DNA of 64,000 nt from Mycolicibacterium poriferae (lineage in GTDB: Bacteria; Actinomycetota; Actinomycetes; Mycobacteriales; Mycobacteriaceae), in assembly GCF_010728325.1 (NCBI RefSeq), contig NZ_AP022570.1, positions 2,480,001 through 2,544,000 on the forward strand, read 5' to 3'. This document shows, piece by piece, positions 56,215-64,000 of this stretch. The position numbers were made by a program, and so were the translations under genes. The notes under the pieces are model-generated. The model worked only from the letters and a program-made list of their open reading frames with translations. It made no database searches and was not told the DNA's origin. Position 1 is the first letter of the stretch, and each line of letters begins with the position of its first letter.

Positions 56215-56952
56215 ATGACGACGATGTGGGGTGCGCCGCTGCACAAGCGCTGGCGAGGCTCGCGTCTGCGAGATCCGCGTCAAGCGCAGTTCCTCACGCT
56301 GGCCTCGCTGAAGTGGGTGCTGGCAAACCGCGCCTACACCCCGTGGTACCTGGTGCGGTACTGGAGGCTGCTGAAGTTCAAGCTGGCCAACCCGCACATC
56401 ATCACCCGCGGCATGGTGTTTTTGGGCAAGGGTGTGGAGATTCAAGCCACCCCCGAGCTGTCACAGATGGAGATCGGCCGCTGGGTGCACATCGGCGACG
56501 GCAACACGCTGCGCTGCCACGAGGGATCGCTGCGCATCGGCGACAAGGTCGTGCTCGGCTGCAACAACGTGATCAACACCTATCTCGACATCGAACTGGG
56601 CGATTCGGTGCTGATGGCCGACTGGTGCTACGTCGTCGACTTCGACCACAAGATGGACAACATCGAACTGCCGATCAAGGACCAGGGCATCGTCAAGGCC
56701 CCGGTGCGTATCGGGCCGGACACGTGGGTGGCCGCGAAGGTCAGCGTGCTGCGCGGCACCTCGGTCGGCCGCGGATGCGTGCTGGGTGCTCACGCCGTGG
56801 TCAAGGGCGAGATCGCGGACTTCTCGATCGCCGTGGGTGCGCCGGCGAAGGTGGTCAAGAACCGCAAGCTGTCCTGGGAGACGTCGGCGGCGCAACGCGC
56901 CGAACTGGCCGCGGCGCTGGCCGACATCGAACGCAAGAAGGCCTCCCGCTGA
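56215..56952 (+). CDS. Left-handed beta-helix O-acyltransferase (Rv3034c type)
   Basis: A 245-residue hexapeptide-repeat acyltransferase (LRIGDKVVLGCNNVINTYLDIELGDSVLMADWCYVVDFDHK in segments; VRIGPDTWVAAKVSVLRGT; VLGAHAVVKGEI; GAPAKVVKNRKL). The catalytic His is probably in FDHKMD. Rv3034c, its counterpart by position, belongs to the MGLP cluster and is proposed to acylate the polysaccharide. It uses acyl-CoA in the cytosol. Confidence 0.88.
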   Translation: MTTMWGAPLHKRWRGSRLRDPRQAQFLTLASLKWVLANRAYTPWYLVRYWRLLKFKLANPHIITRGMVFLGKGVEIQATPELSQMEIGRWVHIGDGNTLRCHEGSLRIGDKVVLGCNNVINTYLDIELGDSVLMADWCYVVDFDHKMDNIELPIKDQGIVKAPVRIGPDTWVAAKVSVLRGTSVGRGCVLGAHAVVKGEIADFSIAVGAPAKVVKNRKLSWETSAAQRAELAAALADIERKKASR

Positions 56953-57006
56953 CGCGGGTTTGCTGCTGATGCTGCGCCCCGCCGACGGGGATGACAGCAT
57001 TTCGGC

Positions 57007-58506
57007 ATGGCCCTAGCCAACCCGCAGAACATCGCCTATCCCGCCACCGGAGCCCACCCCTTCCGCCACGACGAGCCCCCGCTGGCCCCGTTCGTGATCG
57101 TGCTGTTCGGCGCCACCGGGGATCTGGCGCGCCGCAAGCTGCTGCCCGGCATCGCCTACCTGGAGCAGTCGTCGCTGACACCCGACATCCGATTGGTGGG
57201 CACGTCGCTCGAGGACTACACCGACGACGAGTTCCGGACGTTGGCCCGCGAGGCGGTCGACTCGTTCGGCAACCGCCCGCTCAGCGACGAACAATGGAGT
57301 GAGTTCGCCGCGAAAGTGACTTACGTCCCGCAGGGCGAAGGGCCGGAGGCGCTGGCTGCTGCCGTGGCGCGCGGTGAACGAGAACTCGGTGACGGGGTGC
57401 AGCGCCTGCACTACCTGTCGGTGCCGCCCAAGGCCGCCGAAGCGGTGATCACCATGCTCGAGGAGGCCGACCTGGTCGAGCGGTCGCGGGTGGTGATGGA
57501 GAAGCCGTTCGGCACCGACCTGGACAGCGCGGTGCGGCTCAACGCATTCGTGCACGAGACCTTCGACGAGTCCCAGATCTTCCGCATCGATCACTTCCTG
57601 GGTAAGGAAGCCGCCCAGAACATCCTGGCGTTCCGGTTCGCCAACGGGCTGTTCGAGCCGATCTGGAACCGCAACTTCATCGACCACATCCAGATCGACA
57701 TCCCCGAGACGCTCGGTCTGGACGCGCGCGCGAACTTCTACGAGAGCACCGGCGCCTTCAAGGACATGGTGGTCACGCATCTGTTCCAGGTGATGGCATT
57801 CGTGGTGATGGAGCCGCCGACCGCTCTCGAGCCGCGGGCGATCAGCGAGGAGAAGAACAAGGTGTTCCGCTCGATGCTGCCGATCGATGTCCGAAAGGTG
57901 GTGCGCGGCCAGTACACCGGCTACCGCGAGGAGGACGGGGTCGCCCGCGACTCGGACACCGAGACGTTCGTCGCGCTCGAGGTGGGCATCGACAATTGGC
58001 GCTGGGCCGGCGTCCCGGTGTATCTGCGTACCGGCAAGAAGATGGCCGAAGGCCAGCGGATCGTGTCGATCGCCTTCAAGGAGGCGCCGCGGTCCATGTT
58101 CCCGGCGGGCTCGGGCGTCGGTGCGCAGGGCCCGGATCATCTGACGTTCGATCTGGCGGATTCGTCGAAGATCTCGCTGTCGTTCTACGGCAAGCGCCCG
58201 GGCCCCGGCATGAAGCTGGAGAAGCTCTCGATGCAGTTCTCCACGCAGGAAACCGAATACGTCGACGACGTGCTGGAGGCCTACGAGCGACTGATCCTGG
58301 ACGCGATGCGCGGGGATCACACTCTGTTCACCACGGCGCAGGGCATCGAGTCGCTGTGGGAACGGTCGGCCCCGCTGCTGGTCGACCCGCCGCCGGTGAA
58401 GATGTACCAGCCCGGGACGTGGGGGCCCAACGCGATTCACCAGCTCATCGCCCCCCACGCGTGGCGGTTGCCGTTCGAGAGGGTGTGGCGGGAGAAGAAA
58501 CCCTGA
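57007..58506 (+). CDS. zwf: Glucose-6-phosphate dehydrogenase
   Basis: A 499-residue enzyme of the oxidative pentose phosphate pathway. Coenzyme motif IVLFGATGDLARRKLLPG, substrate/catalytic segment FRIDHFLGKEAAQNIL (catalytic His nearby), and the C-terminal QPGTWGPNAIHQLI. It oxidises glucose 6-phosphate to 6-phosphogluconolactone with NADP+ or, in some actinobacterial forms, F420-independent NAD+. It stands here among MGLP genes; in M. tuberculosis zwf genes lie elsewhere (from memory). Convergent with the glycosyltransferase gene, 4 bp apart. Confidence 0.94.
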   Translation: MALANPQNIAYPATGAHPFRHDEPPLAPFVIVLFGATGDLARRKLLPGIAYLEQSSLTPDIRLVGTSLEDYTDDEFRTLAREAVDSFGNRPLSDEQWSEFAAKVTYVPQGEGPEALAAAVARGERELGDGVQRLHYLSVPPKAAEAVITMLEEADLVERSRVVMEKPFGTDLDSAVRLNAFVHETFDESQIFRIDHFLGKEAAQNILAFRFANGLFEPIWNRNFIDHIQIDIPETLGLDARANFYESTGAFKDMVVTHLFQVMAFVVMEPPTALEPRAISEEKNKVFRSMLPIDVRKVVRGQYTGYREEDGVARDSDTETFVALEVGIDNWRWAGVPVYLRTGKKMAEGQRIVSIAFKEAPRSMFPAGSGVGAQGPDHLTFDLADSSKISLSFYGKRPGPGMKLEKLSMQFSTQETEYVDDVLEAYERLILDAMRGDHTLFTTAQGIESLWERSAPLLVDPPPVKMYQPGTWGPNAIHQLIAPHAWRLPFERVWREKKP

Positions 58507-58510
58507 TCGC

Positions 58511-59737
58511 TCAGCGGTCGGGCAGGGCGCGTTCGGCGATCGGCCGCCGCGGCTGTGGGCTGCGTTCGCCGCGCTTGGCGCCCAGATAGACCTGCGCGGC
58601 GGCCGCGGCCACGGTGTGCCAGGCGAATTCGGCGGTCAGTCGATCGCGGGCGGCGTCGGCGCGCCGCTGGGCGGCGCCCGCGTCGTCGAGCAGCACACGT
58701 ACCGCAGCGGCCAGTGCCGCGACGTCCCCGGGTGGGTGGGAGAGTCCGGTCTGCCCGTCGATCACCGCCTCGCCGAGCCCGCCGGCGGTCGACGTGACCA
58801 GCGGTGCTCCTGCGGCCGCCGCTTCGAGGGCGACGATGCCGAACGGCTCGTAGTGCGACGGCAGCACCGCGGCGTCGGCTCGGTGGAGCAGCCGCAGCAG
58901 CCCCTCATGGTCAACGCGCCCAACGAAGTTCGTCGCCTTGAGCACCTTGTGCCGGCGAGCCTGCTCGGTCAGGAATCCCAGCTGGGTGCCGTCACCGGCG
59001 ACGGTCAACGTGGTGCCGGGGTGGGTGCGCCGGATCCGGGGCAACGCGGCGATCGCGTCGTGCACGCCCTTCTCGTACTCCAGCCGGCCGAAGTAGAGCA
59101 GTTCCGGCGGGCCCGACCGGGGGCGGCGGGGTGCGAACGGCCATCCGTCGGTGTCGATGCCATTGGGGATGACCGCCACCTCGGCCAGATCGGGACCGAA
59201 CAGTGCGGTGATCTCGTCACGCATCGAGGCCGAACAGGCGATCAGTGAATCGGACTCGCGCACCAGCCAGCGCTCCAAGGCGTGCACCTGCCGACTCACC
59301 GGCCCGGAGACCCAGCCCGAGTGCCGGCCGGCTTCGGTGGCGTGGATCGTGGAAACCAAAGGCGCATCGAAGAACTGGGCCAAGGCGACGGCCGGGTGGG
59401 CGACCAGCCAGTCGTGGGCGTGCACGACGTCGGGCCGCCAACCGCCCAGGGCGATCCCGGCCCGGATCATCGCGTGGCCCATCGCCAACGTCCAGGCCAT
59501 CATGTCGGTGCCGAACGCGAATTCGTGCGGATCCTCAGCGGCGGCGATCACCCGTACGCCGTCGGCGACCTCGTCGGTGGTGGGGTGGCTGTGCGGGTCG
59601 GTGGCGGTCGGTCGCCGGCTCAGCACCACGACGTCGTGTCCCGCGGCGGCCAGTTCGGTGGCCAGATGGTGCACGTGACGGCCCAGCCCGCCGATGACCA
59701 CCGGCGGGTACTCCCAGGAGACGAGCAGGACCTTCAT
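58511..59737 (-). CDS. GT4 glycosyltransferase of MGLP synthesis (Rv3032 type)
   Basis: A 408-residue glycogen-synthase-like alpha-1,4-glucosyltransferase. N-terminal WEYPPVVIGGLGRHVHHLATEL (the GGL loop), acceptor site VVHAHDWLVAHPAVALAQ, and the donor site ELLYFGRLEYEKGVHDAI with VLPSHYEPFGIVALEAAA (the E-x7-E motif). Rv3032 elongates the methylglucose lipopolysaccharide. ATG 59737 is used; the long frame to 61630 is a shadow. It follows the GH57 gene by 2 bp, so the two are coupled. Confidence 0.92.
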   Translation of the reverse strand: MKVLLVSWEYPPVVIGGLGRHVHHLATELAAAGHDVVVLSRRPTATDPHSHPTTDEVADGVRVIAAAEDPHEFAFGTDMMAWTLAMGHAMIRAGIALGGWRPDVVHAHDWLVAHPAVALAQFFDAPLVSTIHATEAGRHSGWVSGPVSRQVHALERWLVRESDSLIACSASMRDEITALFGPDLAEVAVIPNGIDTDGWPFAPRRPRSGPPELLYFGRLEYEKGVHDAIAALPRIRRTHPGTTLTVAGDGTQLGFLTEQARRHKVLKATNFVGRVDHEGLLRLLHRADAAVLPSHYEPFGIVALEAAAAGAPLVTSTAGGLGEAVIDGQTGLSHPPGDVAALAAAVRVLLDDAGAAQRRADAARDRLTAEFAWHTVAAAAAQVYLGAKRGERSPQPRRPIAERALPDR

Positions 59738-59739
59738 CG

Positions 59740-61353
59740 TCACGGGCTCGGGAGCCTGCGCGCGTCCAGCGCACCGAACAGCCCGTCGGCACGGTTCCAG
59801 CCCTCGGCCAGGCGGGCGGCCTGCTCGAGGCGGCCGGCGGCTTGCGCGGCGGCGATCTCCCGGGTGGCGTGGGCGTGCAGGTGGGCCCGGTAGCGGGCGT
59901 AATCGGCGGCAGAGTCCTTGCTGACCATGAAGGGCCAGTCGCTGGAGACCGTCAACAGTGTCTCGCGCAGAATCTGGTCGGCGACGGTGTGCCGCGGTGT
60001 CGGTGAGCCCGGCAACGAGGTCTGGGCGAGCGCTTTGTCGACGGTGCTGAGCGCGGTGTCGACGACCTCGCTGTTGAGCTGGACGAGATCGGCGACCTTG
60101 TCGCCGGCCCACACCTGCCAGTCCTTGCCCGAACCCCACGAGCTGGGCGGCAGATCCGCCGGCGTACCGACGTACCCGCCGGCGACCGCGTCGGCCAGGG
60201 TGCCGACCCGGATGCCGGCGGCCGGCAGGGCGCGCAGCACCCGTTCCAGCCAGACCGGCCCCTCGTACCACCAGTGCCCGAACAGTTCGGTGTCGAAGGC
60301 GGCGATCACGTGTGCGGGTCGGCCGATGCGCGCCGATTCGGCGGTGAGCCGTCGGCGCACCGTGTCGACGAAGTCGGCGACATGGCCGTCGACGGCGGCT
60401 TCGGCACGATCCGGGTCGTAGGGCGCCTTGTCCTGCGAGGGGACGTTGCGACCCGTCACGCGGGCCGGTTTGAGGCCGGTGGCGTGGTCGTAGGTGTGGA
60501 AGTCGCGGTAGGCGGCGTGGCCGGGGTATCCCGAGCGCGGTGACCACACCCGGTAGCTCACCTGCAGATCCCGTCCGAACGCGACCACGTCGGTGGCGCC
60601 GACGGGGCGTCCCAGCGCAGTATCGCCGTGCAGCGAGGGCCCGTCGACCATGAAGTGGCCGACACCGGCGCGGGCGTAATCGGTCTCCATGCCCGGTGCG
60701 TAGGCGCATTCCGGCGCCCAGATTCCCTTGGGGCGGTGGGCGTATCGTTGCGCGGCGTCGGCCAGGCCTTCGCGCAGTGCGAACTCCCGCAGGCGCGGGT
60801 TGAGCAGGGGCTGGAACGGGTGCGCCAGCGGCCCGCCCAGCAGCTCGATGACCTGGCCGTCGATCAGTTCGCGCAGCACCGGGCCGGCGCCGTGGCGCCA
60901 CAGCGTCTCGAACTCGTCGAGCTCGCGGTCGGCTTCGCGGCATTCGCGGGCGCCGAACCGGCGGAGCGCCGGTGGCGCCGAGTAGGACGCCGACGCGGCG
61001 GACGGGGTGGGACCGGCCGAGGACCCGGCAGGTCCGGCCGCGCTGCGCATGGTCGCCGCCTCCAGGGCGCGCAGCCGCCAGTTGGCCAGCCAGTGATGCA
61101 TGCCCTGCAGGCAGTACGGGTCGTCGAGCTGGGCGGCCACCACCGGGGTGACGCCCAAGGTGACCAGGTGGCGGCGGTTCTCGGCGGCCAGGGTGCGCAG
61201 CACCCGTACCAACGGCAGGTAGGCCGCCGACCAGGACTGGTAGAGCCACTCCTCGCCGACCGGCCAGCGGCCGTGGTGTGCCAGCCAGGGCAGGTGGGTG
61301 TGCAGGACCAGGGTGAACAGTCCCGGGACCGGGTCGGGCCTCGGCTCGGTCAT
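59740..61353 (-). CDS. GH57 1,4-alpha-glucan branching enzyme (Rv3031 type)
   Basis: A 537-residue glycoside hydrolase family 57 protein. N-terminal FTLVLHTHLPWLAHHG (HTHLPW is the family hallmark), catalytic nucleophile Glu in IWAPECAYAPGME, and acid Asp in AAFDTELFGHWWYEGP. It introduces alpha-1,6 branches in the MGLP glucan. ATG 61353 overlaps the upstream methyltransferase stop as ATGA; the longer frame from 61770 is rejected. Translationally coupled to both neighbours. Confidence 0.93.
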   Translation of the reverse strand: MTEPRPDPVPGLFTLVLHTHLPWLAHHGRWPVGEEWLYQSWSAAYLPLVRVLRTLAAENRRHLVTLGVTPVVAAQLDDPYCLQGMHHWLANWRLRALEAATMRSAAGPAGSSAGPTPSAASASYSAPPALRRFGARECREADRELDEFETLWRHGAGPVLRELIDGQVIELLGGPLAHPFQPLLNPRLREFALREGLADAAQRYAHRPKGIWAPECAYAPGMETDYARAGVGHFMVDGPSLHGDTALGRPVGATDVVAFGRDLQVSYRVWSPRSGYPGHAAYRDFHTYDHATGLKPARVTGRNVPSQDKAPYDPDRAEAAVDGHVADFVDTVRRRLTAESARIGRPAHVIAAFDTELFGHWWYEGPVWLERVLRALPAAGIRVGTLADAVAGGYVGTPADLPPSSWGSGKDWQVWAGDKVADLVQLNSEVVDTALSTVDKALAQTSLPGSPTPRHTVADQILRETLLTVSSDWPFMVSKDSAADYARYRAHLHAHATREIAAAQAAGRLEQAARLAEGWNRADGLFGALDARRLPSP

Positions 61354-62159
61354 GCCCGCACCGCGATCGCCACCAGGTCCAGGCTGTCGTCGATGTTCCG
61401 GTGCGGACCGCCGGCCTCGAGGTCGAAGTCGTCGACGGTGATCGACTCGACGTCGGCCAGCAGCGCGGGTGACCACGGTGCGTCGGCGACGGCGCGCGCG
61501 ATCTGCGCGTCGATGATCGAGCCGCCGTGTCGCGCGTCCAGATCGGCCAGCCGTGCCGCGTGGAAGACCCCCAGCATCGACTCCAGCGCGAAGCCCCCCG
61601 ACTCGAGCAACTCGGTGAGTTCGGCGGCATTGAGTTCGCGGGTGTGGAACGGGTTCACCGGGGTGTCGCGCCCGGGGGAGAAGGTGACGCGGTTGGGGGT
61701 CGACATCAGCAGCAGGCCACCCGGTCGCAGCACCCGGTGACATTCGGTGACGAAGCGGTGCTGGTCCCACAGGTGCTCGATCACCTGGAAGTTGACCACG
61801 ACGTCGACCGAGCCCGGCGCCAGCGGCAGGTCCGCCAGGTTGCCCTGGCGCATGTCGACACGGGGATACCGGGCGCGGACGTGGTGGACGGCCGACTCGT
61901 CGTAGTCCAGGCCGATCACCCGGTTCGCGACATCGGTGATGAGATCCGCACCGTAACCTTCACCACACCCGGCTTCGAGGACGTCGCGGCCGCGGCAGCG
62001 CTCGGCCAGTCGCCGGTAGACAACCTCGTGTCGGCGGAACCAGTAGTTCTCCTCCGCCACCCCGGGCACGGTCCGCTCGCCCGTCAGCGGCAGCTGAGCA
62101 GCACCGGGAGTGCTGCGGGGCGGATCGCCGGCGGGGCCGTCGGTAAGTGATGCGCTCAT
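61350..62159 (-). CDS. SAM methyltransferase of MGLP synthesis (Rv3030 type)
   Basis: A 269-residue class I methyltransferase. Motif I VLEAGCGEGYGADLI, acidic VIGLDYDESAVHHVRA, motif II VDVVVNFQVIEHLWDQ, motif III RVLRPGGLLLMSTPNR. Rv3030 is part of the MGLP cluster and is expected to methylate the glucan or its cap. Start among ATG 62159, ATG 62168 and TTG 62183; 62159 has gaagagaag at suitable distance. First gene of the coupled methyltransferase-GH57-GT4 operon, divergent from etfBA. Confidence 0.88.
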   Translation of the reverse strand: MSASLTDGPAGDPPRSTPGAAQLPLTGERTVPGVAEENYWFRRHEVVYRRLAERCRGRDVLEAGCGEGYGADLITDVANRVIGLDYDESAVHHVRARYPRVDMRQGNLADLPLAPGSVDVVVNFQVIEHLWDQHRFVTECHRVLRPGGLLLMSTPNRVTFSPGRDTPVNPFHTRELNAAELTELLESGGFALESMLGVFHAARLADLDARHGGSIIDAQIARAVADAPWSPALLADVESITVDDFDLEAGGPHRNIDDSLDLVAIAVRA

Positions 62160-62398
62160 CTGGACCATCTTCTCTTCGGGCAAGCCCTCATCGGGGGCAG
62201 GCTAACGCGTAACCCTGCGATGGCGAACTGTTCGTCACGTCTGTACCTGTCCGACGGCCTGATCGAGCACAAACTTCGACCAGCTATGGTGATCCTGAGA
62301 GCCACAATAAGTTACCCGCGGGTAACATGGTGGTGATTGCTTACAACGTGGTATTGCAGGCCGGTCTCCGGCCTCTTCGAGGAGGACGAACCAGAGTC

Positions 62399-63190
62399 AT
62401 GACGAACATCGTGGTCCTGATCAAACAGGTGCCTGACACGTGGTCCGAGCGCAAGCTGTCCGAGGATGACTGGACCCTGGACCGTGAGGCTGCCGACGCC
62501 GTGCTCGACGAGATCAACGAGCGTGCCGTCGAAGAGGCGCTGCTGATCAAAGAGAAAGAAGGCGGTGACAGCACTGTGACGGTGCTGACCGCCGGCCCCG
62601 AGCGGGCCACCGAGGCCATCCGCAAGGCCCTGTCGATGGGCGCCGATAAGGCCGTACACCTGGTCGACGAGGGCATGAGTGGCTCCGACATGGTGCAGAC
62701 CGGCTGGGCGCTGGCCCGTGCGCTGGGCACCATCGAAGGCACCGAGCTGGTCATCGCCGGCAACGAGGCCACCGACGGCACCGGCGGCGCCGTGCCGGCG
62801 ATCATCGCCGAGTACCTCGGCCTGCCGCAGTTGACCCACGTGCGCAAGCTGACCGCGGAGAACGGCAAGGTCACCGGCGAGCGCGAGACCGACGAGGGTC
62901 TGTTCACGCTCGAGGCATCGCTGCCGGCCGTCGTCAGCGTCAACGAGAAGATCAACGAGCCGCGGTTCCCGTCCTTCAAGGGCATCATGGCCGCGAAGAA
63001 GAAGGAAGTGACCAAGCTGACGCTGGCTGAGATCGGCGTCGAGGCCGACGAGGTCGGCGTGGCGAACGCCGGGTCGAAGGTGCTGTCGTCGACCCCGAAG
63101 CCGCCGAAGACCGCGGGCGAGAAGGTCACCGACGAGGGTGAAGGCGGTTCCAAGATCGCCGAGTACCTGGTGGCGCAAAAGATCATCTAG
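62399..63190 (+). CDS. etfB: Electron transfer flavoprotein beta subunit
   Basis: A 263-residue ETF beta (fixA, Rv3029c type). TNIVVLIKQVPDTWSERKL at the start, AMP/FAD-site region LVIAGNEATDGTGGAVPAIIAEYLG, and ASLPAVVSVNEKINEPRFPSFKGIMAAKKK, the signature for this subunit. With EtfA it passes electrons from acyl-CoA dehydrogenases to the quinone pool. ATG 62399 follows gaggagg; the in-frame ATG at 62327 is rejected. 52 bp before etfA. Confidence 0.95.
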   Translation: MTNIVVLIKQVPDTWSERKLSEDDWTLDREAADAVLDEINERAVEEALLIKEKEGGDSTVTVLTAGPERATEAIRKALSMGADKAVHLVDEGMSGSDMVQTGWALARALGTIEGTELVIAGNEATDGTGGAVPAIIAEYLGLPQLTHVRKLTAENGKVTGERETDEGLFTLEASLPAVVSVNEKINEPRFPSFKGIMAAKKKEVTKLTLAEIGVEADEVGVANAGSKVLSSTPKPPKTAGEKVTDEGEGGSKIAEYLVAQKII

Positions 63191-63242
63191 CAGAGCATCC
63201 GAACTTTCATTCCCCTGACAGACATAGAGGTAGACGAAACCC

Positions 63243-64000
63243 ATGGCTGAAGTACTCGTGCTCGTGGAGCACGCCGACGGTGAGCTGAAGAAGGTCACCG
63301 GTGAACTGATCACCGCCGCCCGCGTGCTGGGCGAGCCCGCCGCCGTCGTGGTGGGTAAGCCGGGCACCGCCGACGGCCTGACCGACGGCCTGAAGGCTGC
63401 CGGTGCCGCCAAGATCTACGTCGCCGAATCCGACGACGCCGAGAACTACCTGATCACGCCGTACGTCGACGTGCTGGCGTCGCTCGCGGAGTCGGCCAGC
63501 CCGGCTGCCGTGCTGCTGTCGTCGAACGCTGACGGCAAGGAGATCGCCGGCCGGCTGGCCGCGCGGATCGGGTCGGGCATCCTCAGCGACGTCGTCGACG
63601 TCAAGGAGGGTGGCAAGGCCATCCACAGTATCTTCGGTGGCGCCTACACCGTCGAGGCCGAGTCGGTCGGTGACACCCCGGTGATCACCGTGCGTCCGGG
63701 TTCGATCGACGCCGAGCCCGCCGAGGGTGCCGGCGAGGTCGTCAACGTCGAGGTTCCCGCGCCCGCCGAGAACGCGACGAAGATCACGTCTCGCGAGCCC
63801 GCCGTGGCGGGTGACCGTCCGGAACTCACCGAGGCGACCGTCGTCGTCTCCGGTGGTCGCGGCGTCGGCAGCGAGGAGAACTTCAAGGTCGTCGAGGAGC
63901 TGGCCGATGCGCTGGGCGGCGCCGTCGGCGCCTCGCGTGCCGCGGTCGACTCCGGCTACTACCCGGGCCAGTTCCAGGTGGGCCAGACCGGCAAGACCGT
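63243..64000 (+). CDS. etfA: Electron transfer flavoprotein alpha subunit, cut by window end
   Basis: The reading frame starts at ATG 63243 ([21 protein letters not shown]) and is open to the window edge, so no stop is seen (252 codons present, about 318 expected). [24 protein letters not shown] and [22 protein letters not shown] are ETF alpha features; the final visible stretch is the FAD-binding domain ([22 protein letters not shown]). Partner of EtfB. Confidence 0.95.
   Translation, partial: MAEVLVLVEHADGELKKVTGELITAARVLGEPAAVVVGKPGTADGLTDGLKAAGAAKIYVAESDDAENYLITPYVDVLASLAESASPAAVLLSSNADGKEIAGRLAARIGSGILSDVVDVKEGGKAIHSIFGGAYTVEAESVGDTPVITVRPGSIDAEPAEGAGEVVNVEVPAPAENATKITSREPAVAGDRPELTEATVVVSGGRGVGSEENFKVVEELADALGGAVGASRAAVDSGYYPGQFQVGQTGKT

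Noticed and set aside
58511..61630. Minus-strand frame of 1039 residues
   Set aside because: Only the last 408 residues are the glycosyltransferase; the upstream part is out of frame with the real GH57 and methyltransferase genes.

Overview
The window looks like chromosomal DNA of a rapidly growing mycobacterium (Mycolicibacterium type). It is GC-rich and carries class Ib ribonucleotide reductase genes nrdHIE and nrdF, an actinobacterial cytochrome aa3 subunit I, serB2, a methylglucose lipopolysaccharide (MGLP) gene set and etfBA. From memory, the backbone order nrdHIE - TetR - monooxygenase - nrdF2 - adhC - fecB - ctaD - serB2 - ABC ATPase - NUDIX - echA17 - methyltransferases - MGLP genes - etfBA is the order of M. 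tuberculosis Rv3053c to Rv3028c, inverted. Many backbone genes carry a TANNNT hexamer 6-8 nt before the start codon, the usual arrangement of leaderless mycobacterial transcripts.

Layout. 1-3.5 kb: nrdHIE behind tandem NrdR boxes. 3.5-34.7 kb: a block of about 31 kb that is absent from the M. tuberculosis order I remember and splits the nrd genes. It holds a MarR regulator convergent with a short-chain dehydrogenase; a DUF5997-like gene divergent from a LysR-type effector domain without HTH; a type VII-secretion polymorphic toxin cassette (EspC-like partner, papain-fold glutamine-deamidase toxin, immunity gene, older displaced tip); VOC and cupin genes; a PrsW-like / membrane protein / S1C protease operon; a plus-strand operon (GAF, subtilisin-like protease, Crp regulator, three tandem small Trp/Tyr/Cys-rich peptides, thioredoxin-like protein, ABC exporter, TrkA-like/RyR protein); and, converging on it, a minus-strand operon (AAA ATPase, TPR membrane protein, two tandem TIR-STAND-WD40 genes, both frameshifted). 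34.7-64 kb: the conserved backbone, with an AGCS symporter and zwf placed among the MGLP genes.

Best candidate for an undescribed system. The 14.3-21.0 kb operon resembles a peptide natural-product or microprotein system. Three precursor-like genes share a conserved leader of about 65 residues followed by a variable aromatic/Cys-rich tail ending in Cys. They are followed at once by a cytosolic WCxxC thioredoxin and an ABC exporter, and preceded by a cytosolic subtilisin-like protease and a Crp regulator with a near-consensus site in front of the first peptide. No known RiPP-modifying enzyme (YcaO, LanM/LanB-like, radical SAM, ATP-grasp) is visible. The operon overlaps tail-to-tail with the TIR-STAND operon, and the RyR, GAF, TIR and STAND parts suggest a signalling or conflict function. 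That link is inference from proximity.

Caveat: the frameshifts in the second peptide gene and in both TIR-STAND genes may be real decay, homopolymer slippage or assembly errors; this cannot be settled from the sequence alone.
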